Assembly (NCBI RefSeq): GCF_029873215.1
Contig: NZ_CP123620.1
Coordinates: 3,038,001-3,102,000, forward strand
Length of the DNA: 64,000 nucleotides
Direction: 5' to 3'
Origin: Nocardioides sp. BP30
GTDB lineage: Bacteria > Actinomycetota > Actinomycetes > Propionibacteriales > Nocardioidaceae
Below the pieces are notes generated by a model. That model did not search any database, had not been told where the DNA came from, and was given only the letters and a program-made list of their open reading frames with translations. Made by a program: the position numbers and the translations under genes. Positions 28,086 to 35,557 of the stretch are shown piece after piece (the stretch's first letter is position 1; each line of letters starts with the position of its first letter).

Positions 28086-29238
28086 CAGCCGCCGCCCGCG
28101 GGTCGATCAGGATCTTCGCGTGCTCCCCCGCCTCGGCCAGATCCGCGAAGGCACCCGCCACGCCGTCGAGGCCGACGGTGCCGGTGATCAGCGGCGACGG
28201 GTCGACCTTCCCGGAGGCGATCCACTGCAGTGTCTGGTGGAACTCGGCAGGGTCGTAGCCGAACACGAAGCGCAGGTCGATCTCCTTGCCGATGGCGATC
28301 GAGGGACGGATGGTGTCCGGCTCCATGCACACGCCCACCACGATCACCCGCGAGCGCAGCGGCGCCGTGGCCACCATGGTGTCGATCATCCCTGGTACGC
28401 CGACGCACTCGAAGACGACCGGGCCCTTCGGCAGCTGACCGGTCCGCTCGGCCAGTCGCATGAGCCTCGCCCACGACGAGCCCGGCAGGCGGCGGGCCGC
28501 GCGCATGCTGCCCAGCGCGAGGTCGAAGAGCCCCTGGGCGCTGCGCAGGTGGCCGCGGCGCTCGCCGTACGCGTCGAAGGGGTCGGTCTCACGCGGGTCG
28601 ACGACGACGTCGGCGCCGCACCGCTGCGCGAGCTCCCGCCGCCCCGGGGAGGGGTCGGAGGCGACGACCGTCCGCACCCCGGCCGCCTTGAGCAGCAGGA
28701 TCACCGCCAGCCCGATCGGGCCGCAGCCGACGACGACCGCTACCTCGCGCCTGCCGATCTCGCTGCGGCGCACGGCGTGGTGCGCGACGGCGAGCGGCTC
28801 GACCAGGGCGGCGTGGTCGTCGCTCACCGCGTCCGGCACCGGGAAGGCGAACGCCTCCGAGACCAGCACCTGCTCGGCGTACCCTCCGGGCGCCTTGGCG
28901 GACAACCCGGTCAGCTGGACGCCGTCGCCGGTGCCGAGCATCGGCAGCGCCACCACCCGGGTGCCGGGCTTCCAGGCCCGCCGGGTCCCGGGGCCGTACG
29001 CCGTGACCGTCCCGACGAACTCGTGCCCCAGCACGACGGTGTCCCGCGAGCGGATGAAGTCGTTGTATCCCATCTGTGCCAGCGCGTCGGCGGTGACGTC
29101 GCCGTGCGTGCGGGCGTGCAGGTCCGAGCCGCAGATGCCGCAGCGCCGGACGTCGAGCAGGATCTGGCCGGGGCCGGGCTCGAGGTCAGGGACCTGCGCG
29201 ACCTCGAGTCGGCCCTCGTGGGTGGTGACGGCTCTCAC
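28078..29238 (-). CDS. Zinc-dependent alcohol dehydrogenase (MDR family)
   Basis: A 386-residue medium-chain dehydrogenase. Catalytic zinc ligands are visible in RRCGICGSDLHA (Cys) and LGHEFVGTV (His-Glu). The NAD-binding GCGPIGLAVILL Rossmann motif lies near residue 175. The usual four-cysteine structural zinc cluster is absent, since the segment after GHEF reads TRRAWKPGTRVVALPML, as in some alcohol dehydrogenases with one zinc. Substrate unknown. GTG 29238 replaces an unlikely start 18 codons upstream that would run into the divergent MBL promoter. Confidence 0.85.
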   Translation of the reverse strand: MRAVTTHEGRLEVAQVPDLEPGPGQILLDVRRCGICGSDLHARTHGDVTADALAQMGYNDFIRSRDTVVLGHEFVGTVTAYGPGTRRAWKPGTRVVALPMLGTGDGVQLTGLSAKAPGGYAEQVLVSEAFAFPVPDAVSDDHAALVEPLAVAHHAVRRSEIGRREVAVVVGCGPIGLAVILLLKAAGVRTVVASDPSPGRRELAQRCGADVVVDPRETDPFDAYGERRGHLRSAQGLFDLALGSMRAARRLPGSSWARLMRLAERTGQLPKGPVVFECVGVPGMIDTMVATAPLRSRVIVVGVCMEPDTIRPSIAIGKEIDLRFVFGYDPAEFHQTLQWIASGKVDPSPLITGTVGLDGVAGAFADLAEAGEHAKILIDPRAAAAS

Positions 29239-29330
29239 GGTGCCGAGTGTGTCAGGTGCGCGGTGCCGACGGTCGGATATCCGGCACAGCACGTCCCACC
29301 TGGCGTCGGGACGTGGCTAGATTGGCCGAC

Positions 29331-30146
29331 ATGCGCGTCCATCACCTCAACTGCGGGACCATGCGGCCGCCACTGACGCCGGCCCTGGTGGCCCACGTGC
29401 TGCTCGTGGAGACCGACACCGCCGGTCTGGTGCTGGTCGACACCGGCTTCGGCGTTGCCGACGTGGCTGACGCGGCCGGTCGGCTGGGGCCGGGGCGCCA
29501 CCTGATCCGGCCGGTGCTCGAGCCGCGGGAGACGGCTCTGCACCAGGTCGAGGCGCTCGGCTTCGCGGCGGCGGACGTGCGCCACATCGTGCTGACGCAC
29601 GGCGACAGCGACCACGTGGGCGGCCTGAGCGACTTCCCCCACGCCCGGGTGCACCTGACCATCGCCGAGGCCCGCGCCCTCCAGCGGCCGCTGACCCGGC
29701 TGGAGAAGGCGAGGTACGCCGCCGCGCAGCTCGCTCACGGCCCCCACCTCGTCGAGCACTCCCCCGTCGCCGGTGAGGCCTGGCGCGGCTTCCCCGCTGC
29801 CCGCGAGCTGACCGAGATCGGCACCGGGATCGTGCTGATCGGGCTGCCCGGACACACCCGCGGCCATGCAGCGGTGGCCGTCGATGCCGGCGATCACTGG
29901 GTACTGCACGCGGGTGACGCGTTCTACGACCAGCGACAGCTCACCGCAGCAGGGCGTGTCCCGCTGCCGTTGCGGCTCACCGAGCGCTGCTTCGCCCACG
30001 ACTGGGCCCAGGTACGCCGCAACCACGAGCGGCTCTCGGAGCTGTGGTCGAGCCAGGATCCCGGCCTCCTCCTGGTCAACGCGCACGACCCGGCGCTGCT
30101 GCGGCACGCCCAGGGGCGCGCGCAGGGCCGCACGCAGGGGCGCTGA
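29331..30146 (+). CDS. MBL-fold metallo-hydrolase
   Basis: A 271-residue metallo-beta-lactamase-fold protein. The metal motif is LTHGDSDHVGGL (HxDxDH) near residue 88, with later HTRGH and HAGD metal ligands. Family members are hydrolases such as lactonases, thioesterases or glyoxalase-like enzymes, and the substrate cannot be read from sequence. TAGATT (29318-29323) ends 7 bp before the ATG, suggesting a leaderless transcript. The C-terminus has a Gln-Gly-Arg repeat (AQGRAQGRTQGR). The photolyase gene starts 3 bp after its stop, so both probably share one mRNA. Confidence 0.87.
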   Translation: MRVHHLNCGTMRPPLTPALVAHVLLVETDTAGLVLVDTGFGVADVADAAGRLGPGRHLIRPVLEPRETALHQVEALGFAAADVRHIVLTHGDSDHVGGLSDFPHARVHLTIAEARALQRPLTRLEKARYAAAQLAHGPHLVEHSPVAGEAWRGFPAARELTEIGTGIVLIGLPGHTRGHAAVAVDAGDHWVLHAGDAFYDQRQLTAAGRVPLPLRLTERCFAHDWAQVRRNHERLSELWSSQDPGLLLVNAHDPALLRHAQGRAQGRTQGR

Positions 30147-30149
30147 GGC

Positions 30150-31535
30150 ATGAGCGCCTCGGTGCTGTGGTTCCGGCGCGACCTGCGGCTCGGCGACCAT
30201 CCCGCCCTGGATGCCGCGGCCGAGGCAGCGGGCGAGGACGGCGTCGTCCCGCTCTTCGTGCTCGACGACGCGCTGCTGCGCGCCTCCGGACCGGTCCGGA
30301 CCGCCTGGGTGCTGCGCTCGCTGCACGCCCTCGACAGGGATCTGCGCGAGCACGGCACCCGCCTGCTGGTCCGGCACGGCAGGCCCGAACAGGTCGTGCC
30401 GGCGGTCGCCGCCGAGACGGGCGCCGGCAGCGTCCACATCAGCGCCGACTTCGCGCCGTACGGCAAGGAGCGCGACGAGCGCGTGCGCCAGGCGCTCGGC
30501 ACGCTCGACGTGCCCGTCGACCTCACGGCGACGGGCTCGCCCTATGCCGTCGCGCCCGGCCGCGTGCGGACCAGGTCCGGCGGCGCGTTCCAGGTCTACG
30601 GGCCGTTCTACCGGGCGTGGGTCGCGCACGGCTGGCGCGGTCCGGCGCACACCGACGCGAACGGGATCGCGTGGGCGCTCTCCACCTCCTCGCGCAAGGT
30701 GCCCGGCGATCCGCTGCCGAAGGAGCCGGCGATCGGCGACACGGCGCTGCCCGAGGCGGGCGAGGCAGCAGCCCTGGCGACCTGGGCGGACTTCCGCGAC
30801 CGGCTCGCTGACTACCCCGAGGCCCGGGAACGGGCGGACAAGGACGGCAGCTCGCGGCTCTCGCCGTACCTGAAGATCGGCAGCATCCATCCGCGCACCC
30901 TGCTCGCCGGGCTGGGCCCGCACGACGACACCTTCCGGCGCGAGCTGGCGTGGCGGGAGTTCTACGCGGCGGTGCTGGACGCCTGGCCGGCCAGCGCACG
31001 CGACTACTTCCGCCCCGAGCTGCGGGGCCTCCCCTACGTCACGGGGGCAGGGTTGCACGAGCGGCTGGAGGCGTGGCGACAGGGCAGGACCGGCTACCCG
31101 CTGGTCGACGCGGGGATGCGGCAGCTGCTGGCCCAGGGGTGGATGCACAACCGGGTCCGGATGCTGGTCGCGTCGTTCCTGGTCAAGGACCTGCACATCG
31201 AGTGGCAGCACGGTGCCCGGCACTTCCTGCGGCACCTGATCGACGGCGACCTCGCCAGCAACCAGCACAACTGGCAGTGGGTGGCGGGCTGCGGGACCGA
31301 CGCGGCGCCGTACTTCCGGATCTTCAACCCGGTCACCCAGTCGAAGAAGTTCGACCCCGACGGTGCCTACATTCGCCGCTGGATTCCCGAGCTGCGGTCG
31401 CTGGAGGGCCGTGCGGTGCATGAGCCGTGGAAGCTGCCGGACGGTCCGCCGGACGGCTATCCGACGCCGATCGTCGACCACGCCGAGCAGCGTGCCGACA
31501 CGCTGGCGGCGTACGAGGAGCTGCGGCGGGGCTGA
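30150..31535 (+). CDS. phr: Deoxyribodipyrimidine photolyase (CPD photolyase)
   Basis: A 461-residue photolyase/cryptochrome. The N-terminal antenna-binding domain starts with VLWFRRDLRLGDHPAL. The FAD-binding region includes SRLSPYLKIGSIHPR, FRRELAWREFY, GYPLVDAGMRQL, WMHNRVRMLVASFLVKDLHI, and the tryptophan-rich DLASNQHNWQWVAGCGTDAAPYFRIFNP. It repairs cyclobutane pyrimidine dimers using blue light. It follows the MBL gene with a 3-bp gap. Photolyase genes belong to singlet-oxygen regulons in some proteobacteria, which is relevant because a lipid-modifying SigK-type locus begins 0.7 kb downstream. Confidence 0.96.
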   Translation: MSASVLWFRRDLRLGDHPALDAAAEAAGEDGVVPLFVLDDALLRASGPVRTAWVLRSLHALDRDLREHGTRLLVRHGRPEQVVPAVAAETGAGSVHISADFAPYGKERDERVRQALGTLDVPVDLTATGSPYAVAPGRVRTRSGGAFQVYGPFYRAWVAHGWRGPAHTDANGIAWALSTSSRKVPGDPLPKEPAIGDTALPEAGEAAALATWADFRDRLADYPEARERADKDGSSRLSPYLKIGSIHPRTLLAGLGPHDDTFRRELAWREFYAAVLDAWPASARDYFRPELRGLPYVTGAGLHERLEAWRQGRTGYPLVDAGMRQLLAQGWMHNRVRMLVASFLVKDLHIEWQHGARHFLRHLIDGDLASNQHNWQWVAGCGTDAAPYFRIFNPVTQSKKFDPDGAYIRRWIPELRSLEGRAVHEPWKLPDGPPDGYPTPIVDHAEQRADTLAAYEELRRG

Positions 31536-31612
31536 GCCGGTCGTCGGTTGGTCGGCATCCCTTGATGAGCAGACCGCACGCGCCTGCGACGCTTTCCTTG
31601 ACTAACATCATC

Positions 31613-31653
31613 TTGGTATGACCATGTTGGTCAGGTGGTACTTGTCATACCAA
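31613..31653. promoter_or_regulatory. 41-bp inverted repeat, candidate operator
   Basis: Outer arms TTGGTATGAC (31613-31622) and GTCATACCAA (31644-31653) are perfect complements. A second inverted repeat, GACCA-TGT-TGGTC (31620-31632), is nested within, and TGGT-ATG-ACCA is itself symmetrical. The half-sites resemble those of GntR/FadR-family regulators. TTGACT lies at 31598-31603. No such regulator gene is adjacent. Confidence 0.55.
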
Positions 31654-31728
31654 CAGACTCAGCGTCTTGCCACGCCGGCTCCGCCCCCAGCCCGCGTCCG
31701 CACTCGACGCACTCAGCGAGGGAAGCAC

Positions 31729-32160
31729 GTGGCCGGGATGAAGCAGATGAGATTGATCGCCGCCGGAGCAACGATGGCGATGATCGTGGGACTCACTCTC
31801 GCGGCCTGCGGCAGCGACTCGTCACAGCGTGGAGTGCTGGCTGCCGTCACCACTGCTGGGACCCCCATCGTTCCGGCCACCCAGGGACACGGGGTCCGCG
31901 ATCTAGGAGCGTTCTCCGGCTCGGGTCAGGTGACCGTGTCTGTCACGTGCGTAGGTCCGGGAACAGTGCGCGTGGTGCTGGACGGGATCGACCTCCGGGT
32001 CGGCGCACCATGCGTCCCCACGCGGTCCGACAGCGGTGGGTCGCAGACAGCCACCGCGCGCGTGGGAGTGCCGGCGAACGCCGGCTTCGACGTGCGCGTC
32101 CTCGGCGGGGTGGCCGACCACTGGCTGGTGGCCGTCTCGCAGGACGCCCCGCGGCCCTGA
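31729..32160 (+). CDS. Small secreted lipoprotein
   Basis: A 143-residue protein with a lipoprotein signal (MRLIAAGATMAMIVGLTLAAC; the lipobox is LAAC) and a mature part of about 115 residues rich in Gly, Val, Ser and Thr. Two cysteines in the mature domain could form a disulfide. I do not recognise the family. GAGGGA lies 5 nt before GTG 31729; an ATG three codons later is also possible. The frame stays open upstream into the inverted repeat, but that part has no coding character. It is preceded by the operator-like element at 31613-31653. Confidence 0.6.
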   Translation: MAGMKQMRLIAAGATMAMIVGLTLAACGSDSSQRGVLAAVTTAGTPIVPATQGHGVRDLGAFSGSGQVTVSVTCVGPGTVRVVLDGIDLRVGAPCVPTRSDSGGSQTATARVGVPANAGFDVRVLGGVADHWLVAVSQDAPRP

Positions 32161-32171
32161 GCGGGGCGGGG

Positions 32172-32207
32172 CTGCGCCGGCAGGCACGCTGAGGCCTGCC
32201 GACGCAG
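32172..32207. terminator. Hairpin between convergent genes
   Basis: Arms 32172-32185 and 32194-32207 pair in 13 of 14 positions with an 8-nt loop. They lie between the small lipoprotein gene and the convergent DUF1295 gene, so both could end here. Confidence 0.7.
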
Positions 32208-32215
32208 ATCGGGGA

Positions 32216-33016
32216 CTACCGCCGCGGCGGACGCGGGAGGAACATCGAGGTGCGGGCGGCGTACGCGTCCCAGCCCGGCCGGCCCTCCATCCGCTTCTCG
32301 GTCGGCTTCGCGCCGGTGACGACGGTCAGGAACAGCGTCATCACGATCGGCGCCGGCAGCGTGGCGAGCCCGGCGATCGGGCCGGCCGCGAGCGCTCCGG
32401 CGAGCCACAGGCCCCACCAGACGCAGGCGTCGCCGAAGTAGTTCGGGTGGCGGGTCCACGCCCACAGTCCCCGGTCGAGCACGGGTCCACGGTGCTCGTC
32501 GCGGCGGTACGCCGCCAGCTGGGCGTCGCCGACCGCCTCGAAGACGACGCCGACCACCCACACCCCCACACCCAGCGCGACCGCCCACCACCACCGGGTG
32601 TGGGTGGCGACGCCGACCACCACCGGTGCGGAGATCAGCGCCACGGCGAAGCCCTGCAGCGCGAAGACCCGGCGGACGACCGTGCCGAAGCCGACCTCGC
32701 GGAACGAGCCGCCCAGCATCTCCTCGTAGCGCGGGTCGTCATGCCCGGCCGCGCGGACGCGGCTCCACAGGTGGCGGGTCAGGCGCAGGCCCCACAGTGC
32801 GACGAGCACGACCAGCAGCCAGCGCCGCCAGCCCCCGTCGGCACCGATGATCGTGGCCACCACGGCGGTGGCCACCGCCACCAGCACGAAGGCGGCGCCC
32901 CAGGCGGCGTCGACGACGGCGAAGCGCCGCAGGCGGTGCGACCACACGGCCGCTGCGGTCATCACCGCAGCGGCCGCGACCAGCGTGGTCAGCACCAGCT
33001 CCCACGCCGTCGTCAT
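32216..33016 (-). CDS. DUF1295 membrane protein (steroid-reductase-like)
   Basis: A 266-residue protein with about six transmembrane segments and the DUF1295 core: AAWGAAFV, the RLTRHLWSRVRAAGHDDPRY loop, and the NADPH-site-like LWAWTRHPNYFGDACVWWGLWL. The fold is related to 5-alpha-steroid reductases and isoprenylcysteine methyltransferases. It is the counterpart of M. tuberculosis Rv0446c in the SigK locus. ATG 33016 lies 4 bp after the stop of the upstream methyltransferase gene. A role in reducing or modifying membrane lipids is inferred from context. Confidence 0.85.
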   Translation of the reverse strand: MTTAWELVLTTLVAAAAVMTAAAVWSHRLRRFAVVDAAWGAAFVLVAVATAVVATIIGADGGWRRWLLVVLVALWGLRLTRHLWSRVRAAGHDDPRYEEMLGGSFREVGFGTVVRRVFALQGFAVALISAPVVVGVATHTRWWWAVALGVGVWVVGVVFEAVGDAQLAAYRRDEHRGPVLDRGLWAWTRHPNYFGDACVWWGLWLAGALAAGPIAGLATLPAPIVMTLFLTVVTGAKPTEKRMEGRPGWDAYAARTSMFLPRPPRR

Positions 33017-33020
33017 CGAC

Positions 33021-34301
33021 TCACCACTCCCGTCGGGCCGGCAGCGTGTGGGCCGCGCCGGGACGGACCGCGAGGATCTGGTCCACGCCCATCCGGCCGT
33101 CGCGGAAGGCGGCCGAGCCGCCGACCAGATAGAGCCGCCAGACGCGGACCATCTCAGGCCCGACGAGGGCGGTGATCGCGTCGAGGTTCGACTCGAAGCG
33201 CTCGATCCAGCCCGCGACGGTGCGCACGTAGTGCTCGCGCAGGGCGTGCACGTCGCGCACCTCCAGCCCGGCGCGCTCGAGGTAGCCGACCGTCTCCCCG
33301 ACCGGTCGCATGTGCATGTCGGGCGCGATGAACGACTCGATGAACGCGCCGCCGCCGGGACGTCGGCCACGCCTCGACATCTGCTGCACGAGCACGCGGC
33401 CGCCGGGACGGACGGATCGCGCGAGGACGGCGGCGTACGTCGGGTAGTTGCGCTCGCCGACGTGCTCGCCCATCTCGACCGAGGCGACGGCGTCGTAGTG
33501 GCCCGTCGCGTCGCGGTAGTCGCAGAGCCGGACCTCGACCAGGTGCTCGAGCCCCTCGGCGCGGACCCGCTCCTGCACGAAGCGCTGCTGCTCGGCGGCG
33601 ATCGTCAGCCCCACCACGCGGGCGCCGAAGTGCCGGGCCGCGTGGATCGCCAGCGATCCCCATCCACAGCCGACGTCGAGCAGCGTGCTGCCCGCCTCGA
33701 GTCCCAGCTTGGTGCAGATCAGCGACAGCTTGGCATGCTGCGCCTGCTCCAGCGTCGTCGTCTCGTCGGCGTAGTAGCCACAGGAGTAGGCCATCGACGG
33801 GTCGAGGATCAGCGCGTAGAAGTCGGTCGAGAGGTCGTAGTGGTGGTGGATCGACTCGCGATCGCGGGCCTGGGAGTGCAACCGGCCGCGGACCCGCGCC
33901 TGGGTGACCGGCGCGGCCGGTGGAGCGCCGACCAGGCGCAGCTCCCGGGCCAGGCCGGTGAGCCGGGCCAACGCGGTCGCCGACGCCTTCAACGAGGGTC
34001 GGCCGACGGTCTGGCCCACGGAGAGGAGCAGGGAGAGCGTCTCGTCCAGGTCGCCGGGCAGGTCCGCCTCACCGGTGACGTACGCCTGGGCGGCGCCGAG
34101 CTCGCCGGGGTGCCAGAGCATCCGCCGCAACGCGTCGGGTGAGGAGATGACCACCTCGGGGGCATCCTCGGGTCCGGCGGACGAGCCGTCCCAGGCGCGC
34201 AGCCGGACGGGCAGCTCCCCGACGATCGGCTCGACGACCGCGGCCAGCCGCGGAGCGATCGGGTCGGCGCCCGACGCTCCTGACACAAGGGCGGTGCTCA
34301 T
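33021..34301 (-). CDS. Cyclopropane-fatty-acid-synthase-type methyltransferase, paralogue 2
   Basis: A 426-residue SAM methyltransferase of the CFA synthase family. An N-terminal lipid-binding domain precedes IHHHYDLSTDFYALILDPSM. The motif YSCGYY retains the cysteine that CFA and mycolate cyclopropane synthases use near the bicarbonate site. The SAM motif is LLDVGCGWGSLA and the late acidic ASVEMGEHV segment is present. It would methylate or cyclopropanate unsaturated acyl chains of membrane lipids. Counterpart of UfaA1 (Rv0447c). Its ATG overlaps the stop of the neighbouring paralogue (34298-34301). Confidence 0.9.
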   Translation of the reverse strand: MSTALVSGASGADPIAPRLAAVVEPIVGELPVRLRAWDGSSAGPEDAPEVVISSPDALRRMLWHPGELGAAQAYVTGEADLPGDLDETLSLLLSVGQTVGRPSLKASATALARLTGLARELRLVGAPPAAPVTQARVRGRLHSQARDRESIHHHYDLSTDFYALILDPSMAYSCGYYADETTTLEQAQHAKLSLICTKLGLEAGSTLLDVGCGWGSLAIHAARHFGARVVGLTIAAEQQRFVQERVRAEGLEHLVEVRLCDYRDATGHYDAVASVEMGEHVGERNYPTYAAVLARSVRPGGRVLVQQMSRRGRRPGGGAFIESFIAPDMHMRPVGETVGYLERAGLEVRDVHALREHYVRTVAGWIERFESNLDAITALVGPEMVRVWRLYLVGGSAAFRDGRMGVDQILAVRPGAAHTLPARREW

Positions 34302-35557
34302 GCGGTTGCCTCTCGCTCGTAGCGCAGTTGCAGGTCGTCGAGGTAGCCCGCGACGAAGCCGGCCCGGGAGTACTCCAGGTAGAAGTGCCACATCCGTTCG
34401 AAGACGCCGTCGAAGCCCAGCGCCGCCACCTCGGTGCTGGCCGCCCGGAAGCGCTCGTCCCACTGCCGCAGCGTCTCCGCATAGTGCGCACCCAGCGAGG
34501 TGCGGTGGGTCATCCGCAGGCCGTGCTCACCGGCGCTGTGGGCCAACGCCTCCTCCGAGGGCAGGAAGCCGCCGGGGAAGATGTACTTGTTGATCCAGGT
34601 GTAGGAGTCGCGGGTCGCCAGCATCTGCCGGTGCGGCATGGTGATCGCCTGCAGGGCCACAGCGCCGTACGGCGCCAGCAGCCGATCCAGGGTGCCGAAG
34701 TAGGTCCCCCAGTGCCGCCAGCCGACGGCCTCGATCATCTCGACCGAGACGATCGCGTCGTACTGGCCCTGGATTTCGCGGTAGTCGCACAGCTCGACCT
34801 CGATGCGGTCGCTCAGCCCGGCGGCAGCGATCCGCTCCATGGCCAGCGCCCGCTGCTCGACCGAGAGGGTGACGGTGTGGACCTGAGCGCCGCGCTCGGC
34901 CGCCATGATCGCCAGCTGCCCCCAGCCGGTGCCGATCTCCAGCAGCCGGGTGCCGTGCCCGACCCGGGCGAGGTCCAGCAGCGCGTCGATCTTGCGTCGC
35001 TGCGCGTGCTCGAGGTCGTCGCCGATCGCCGGACGGCCGTCGGCGTAGGCCCGGAACCAGGCTGCCGAATAGGACATGGTCGGGTCGAGGAAGAGCGCGA
35101 AGAACTCGTTGGACAGGTCGTAGTGGTGCGCGATGTTGCGCTGGGTGTCGCGGCGCGCACCACGGTCGCGTGCCGGCGTGCGCGGCATCGCCAGACCCCG
35201 CACCGCCTGCAGCCAGCGCGGCGTCAGGTGCTCGACCTCGGCGGCGAGCACGGCGAGGAAGCCTGCGAGGTCCTCCGCGTCCCACGCTCCGGTGAGATAG
35301 GCCTCGCCGAATCCGACCAGTTTGTCGCGACCCAGCCGGGCGAAGAACTCCTCGGGACGGTGGATCACCATCTCGGGGCCGCCCCGTCCCACCGTACGGC
35401 CCTCGAGCCGCACGGTGACGTCGAGTCGCTCGACCGCGTGCACGAAGAGCCGCCGGGCGATCCTCGCGGTGACCGCGACGGCCGGGCCGCTCGGCACCCG
35501 GTCGAGATGGGCCCAGCTGGCGCGTGGGCTCTGCACGGGCTGGTCGGTGGTGGTCAT
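34298..35557 (-). CDS. Cyclopropane-fatty-acid-synthase-type methyltransferase, paralogue 1
   Basis: A 419-residue CFA-synthase-family protein with AHHYDLSNEFFALFLDPTM, the SAM motif LLEIGTGWGQLA and VSVEMIEAVG. Where its neighbour has YSC it reads YSAAWF, so the active-site cysteine position is alanine. This suggests a different reaction, such as methyl or methylene transfer without ring closure; that is inference. Overlapping ATGA codons join it to the FAD/DUF1365 gene upstream and to paralogue 2 downstream, so all are co-translated in one operon. Confidence 0.9.
   Translation of the reverse strand: MTTTDQPVQSPRASWAHLDRVPSGPAVAVTARIARRLFVHAVERLDVTVRLEGRTVGRGGPEMVIHRPEEFFARLGRDKLVGFGEAYLTGAWDAEDLAGFLAVLAAEVEHLTPRWLQAVRGLAMPRTPARDRGARRDTQRNIAHHYDLSNEFFALFLDPTMSYSAAWFRAYADGRPAIGDDLEHAQRRKIDALLDLARVGHGTRLLEIGTGWGQLAIMAAERGAQVHTVTLSVEQRALAMERIAAAGLSDRIEVELCDYREIQGQYDAIVSVEMIEAVGWRHWGTYFGTLDRLLAPYGAVALQAITMPHRQMLATRDSYTWINKYIFPGGFLPSEEALAHSAGEHGLRMTHRTSLGAHYAETLRQWDERFRAASTEVAALGFDGVFERMWHFYLEYSRAGFVAGYLDDLQLRYEREATA

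Noticed and set aside
31618..31728. Coding extension of the small lipoprotein into the 41-bp inverted repeat
   Set aside because: A signal peptide must be near the N-terminus, and this would add about 37 residues before it; the repeat explains the sequence better.
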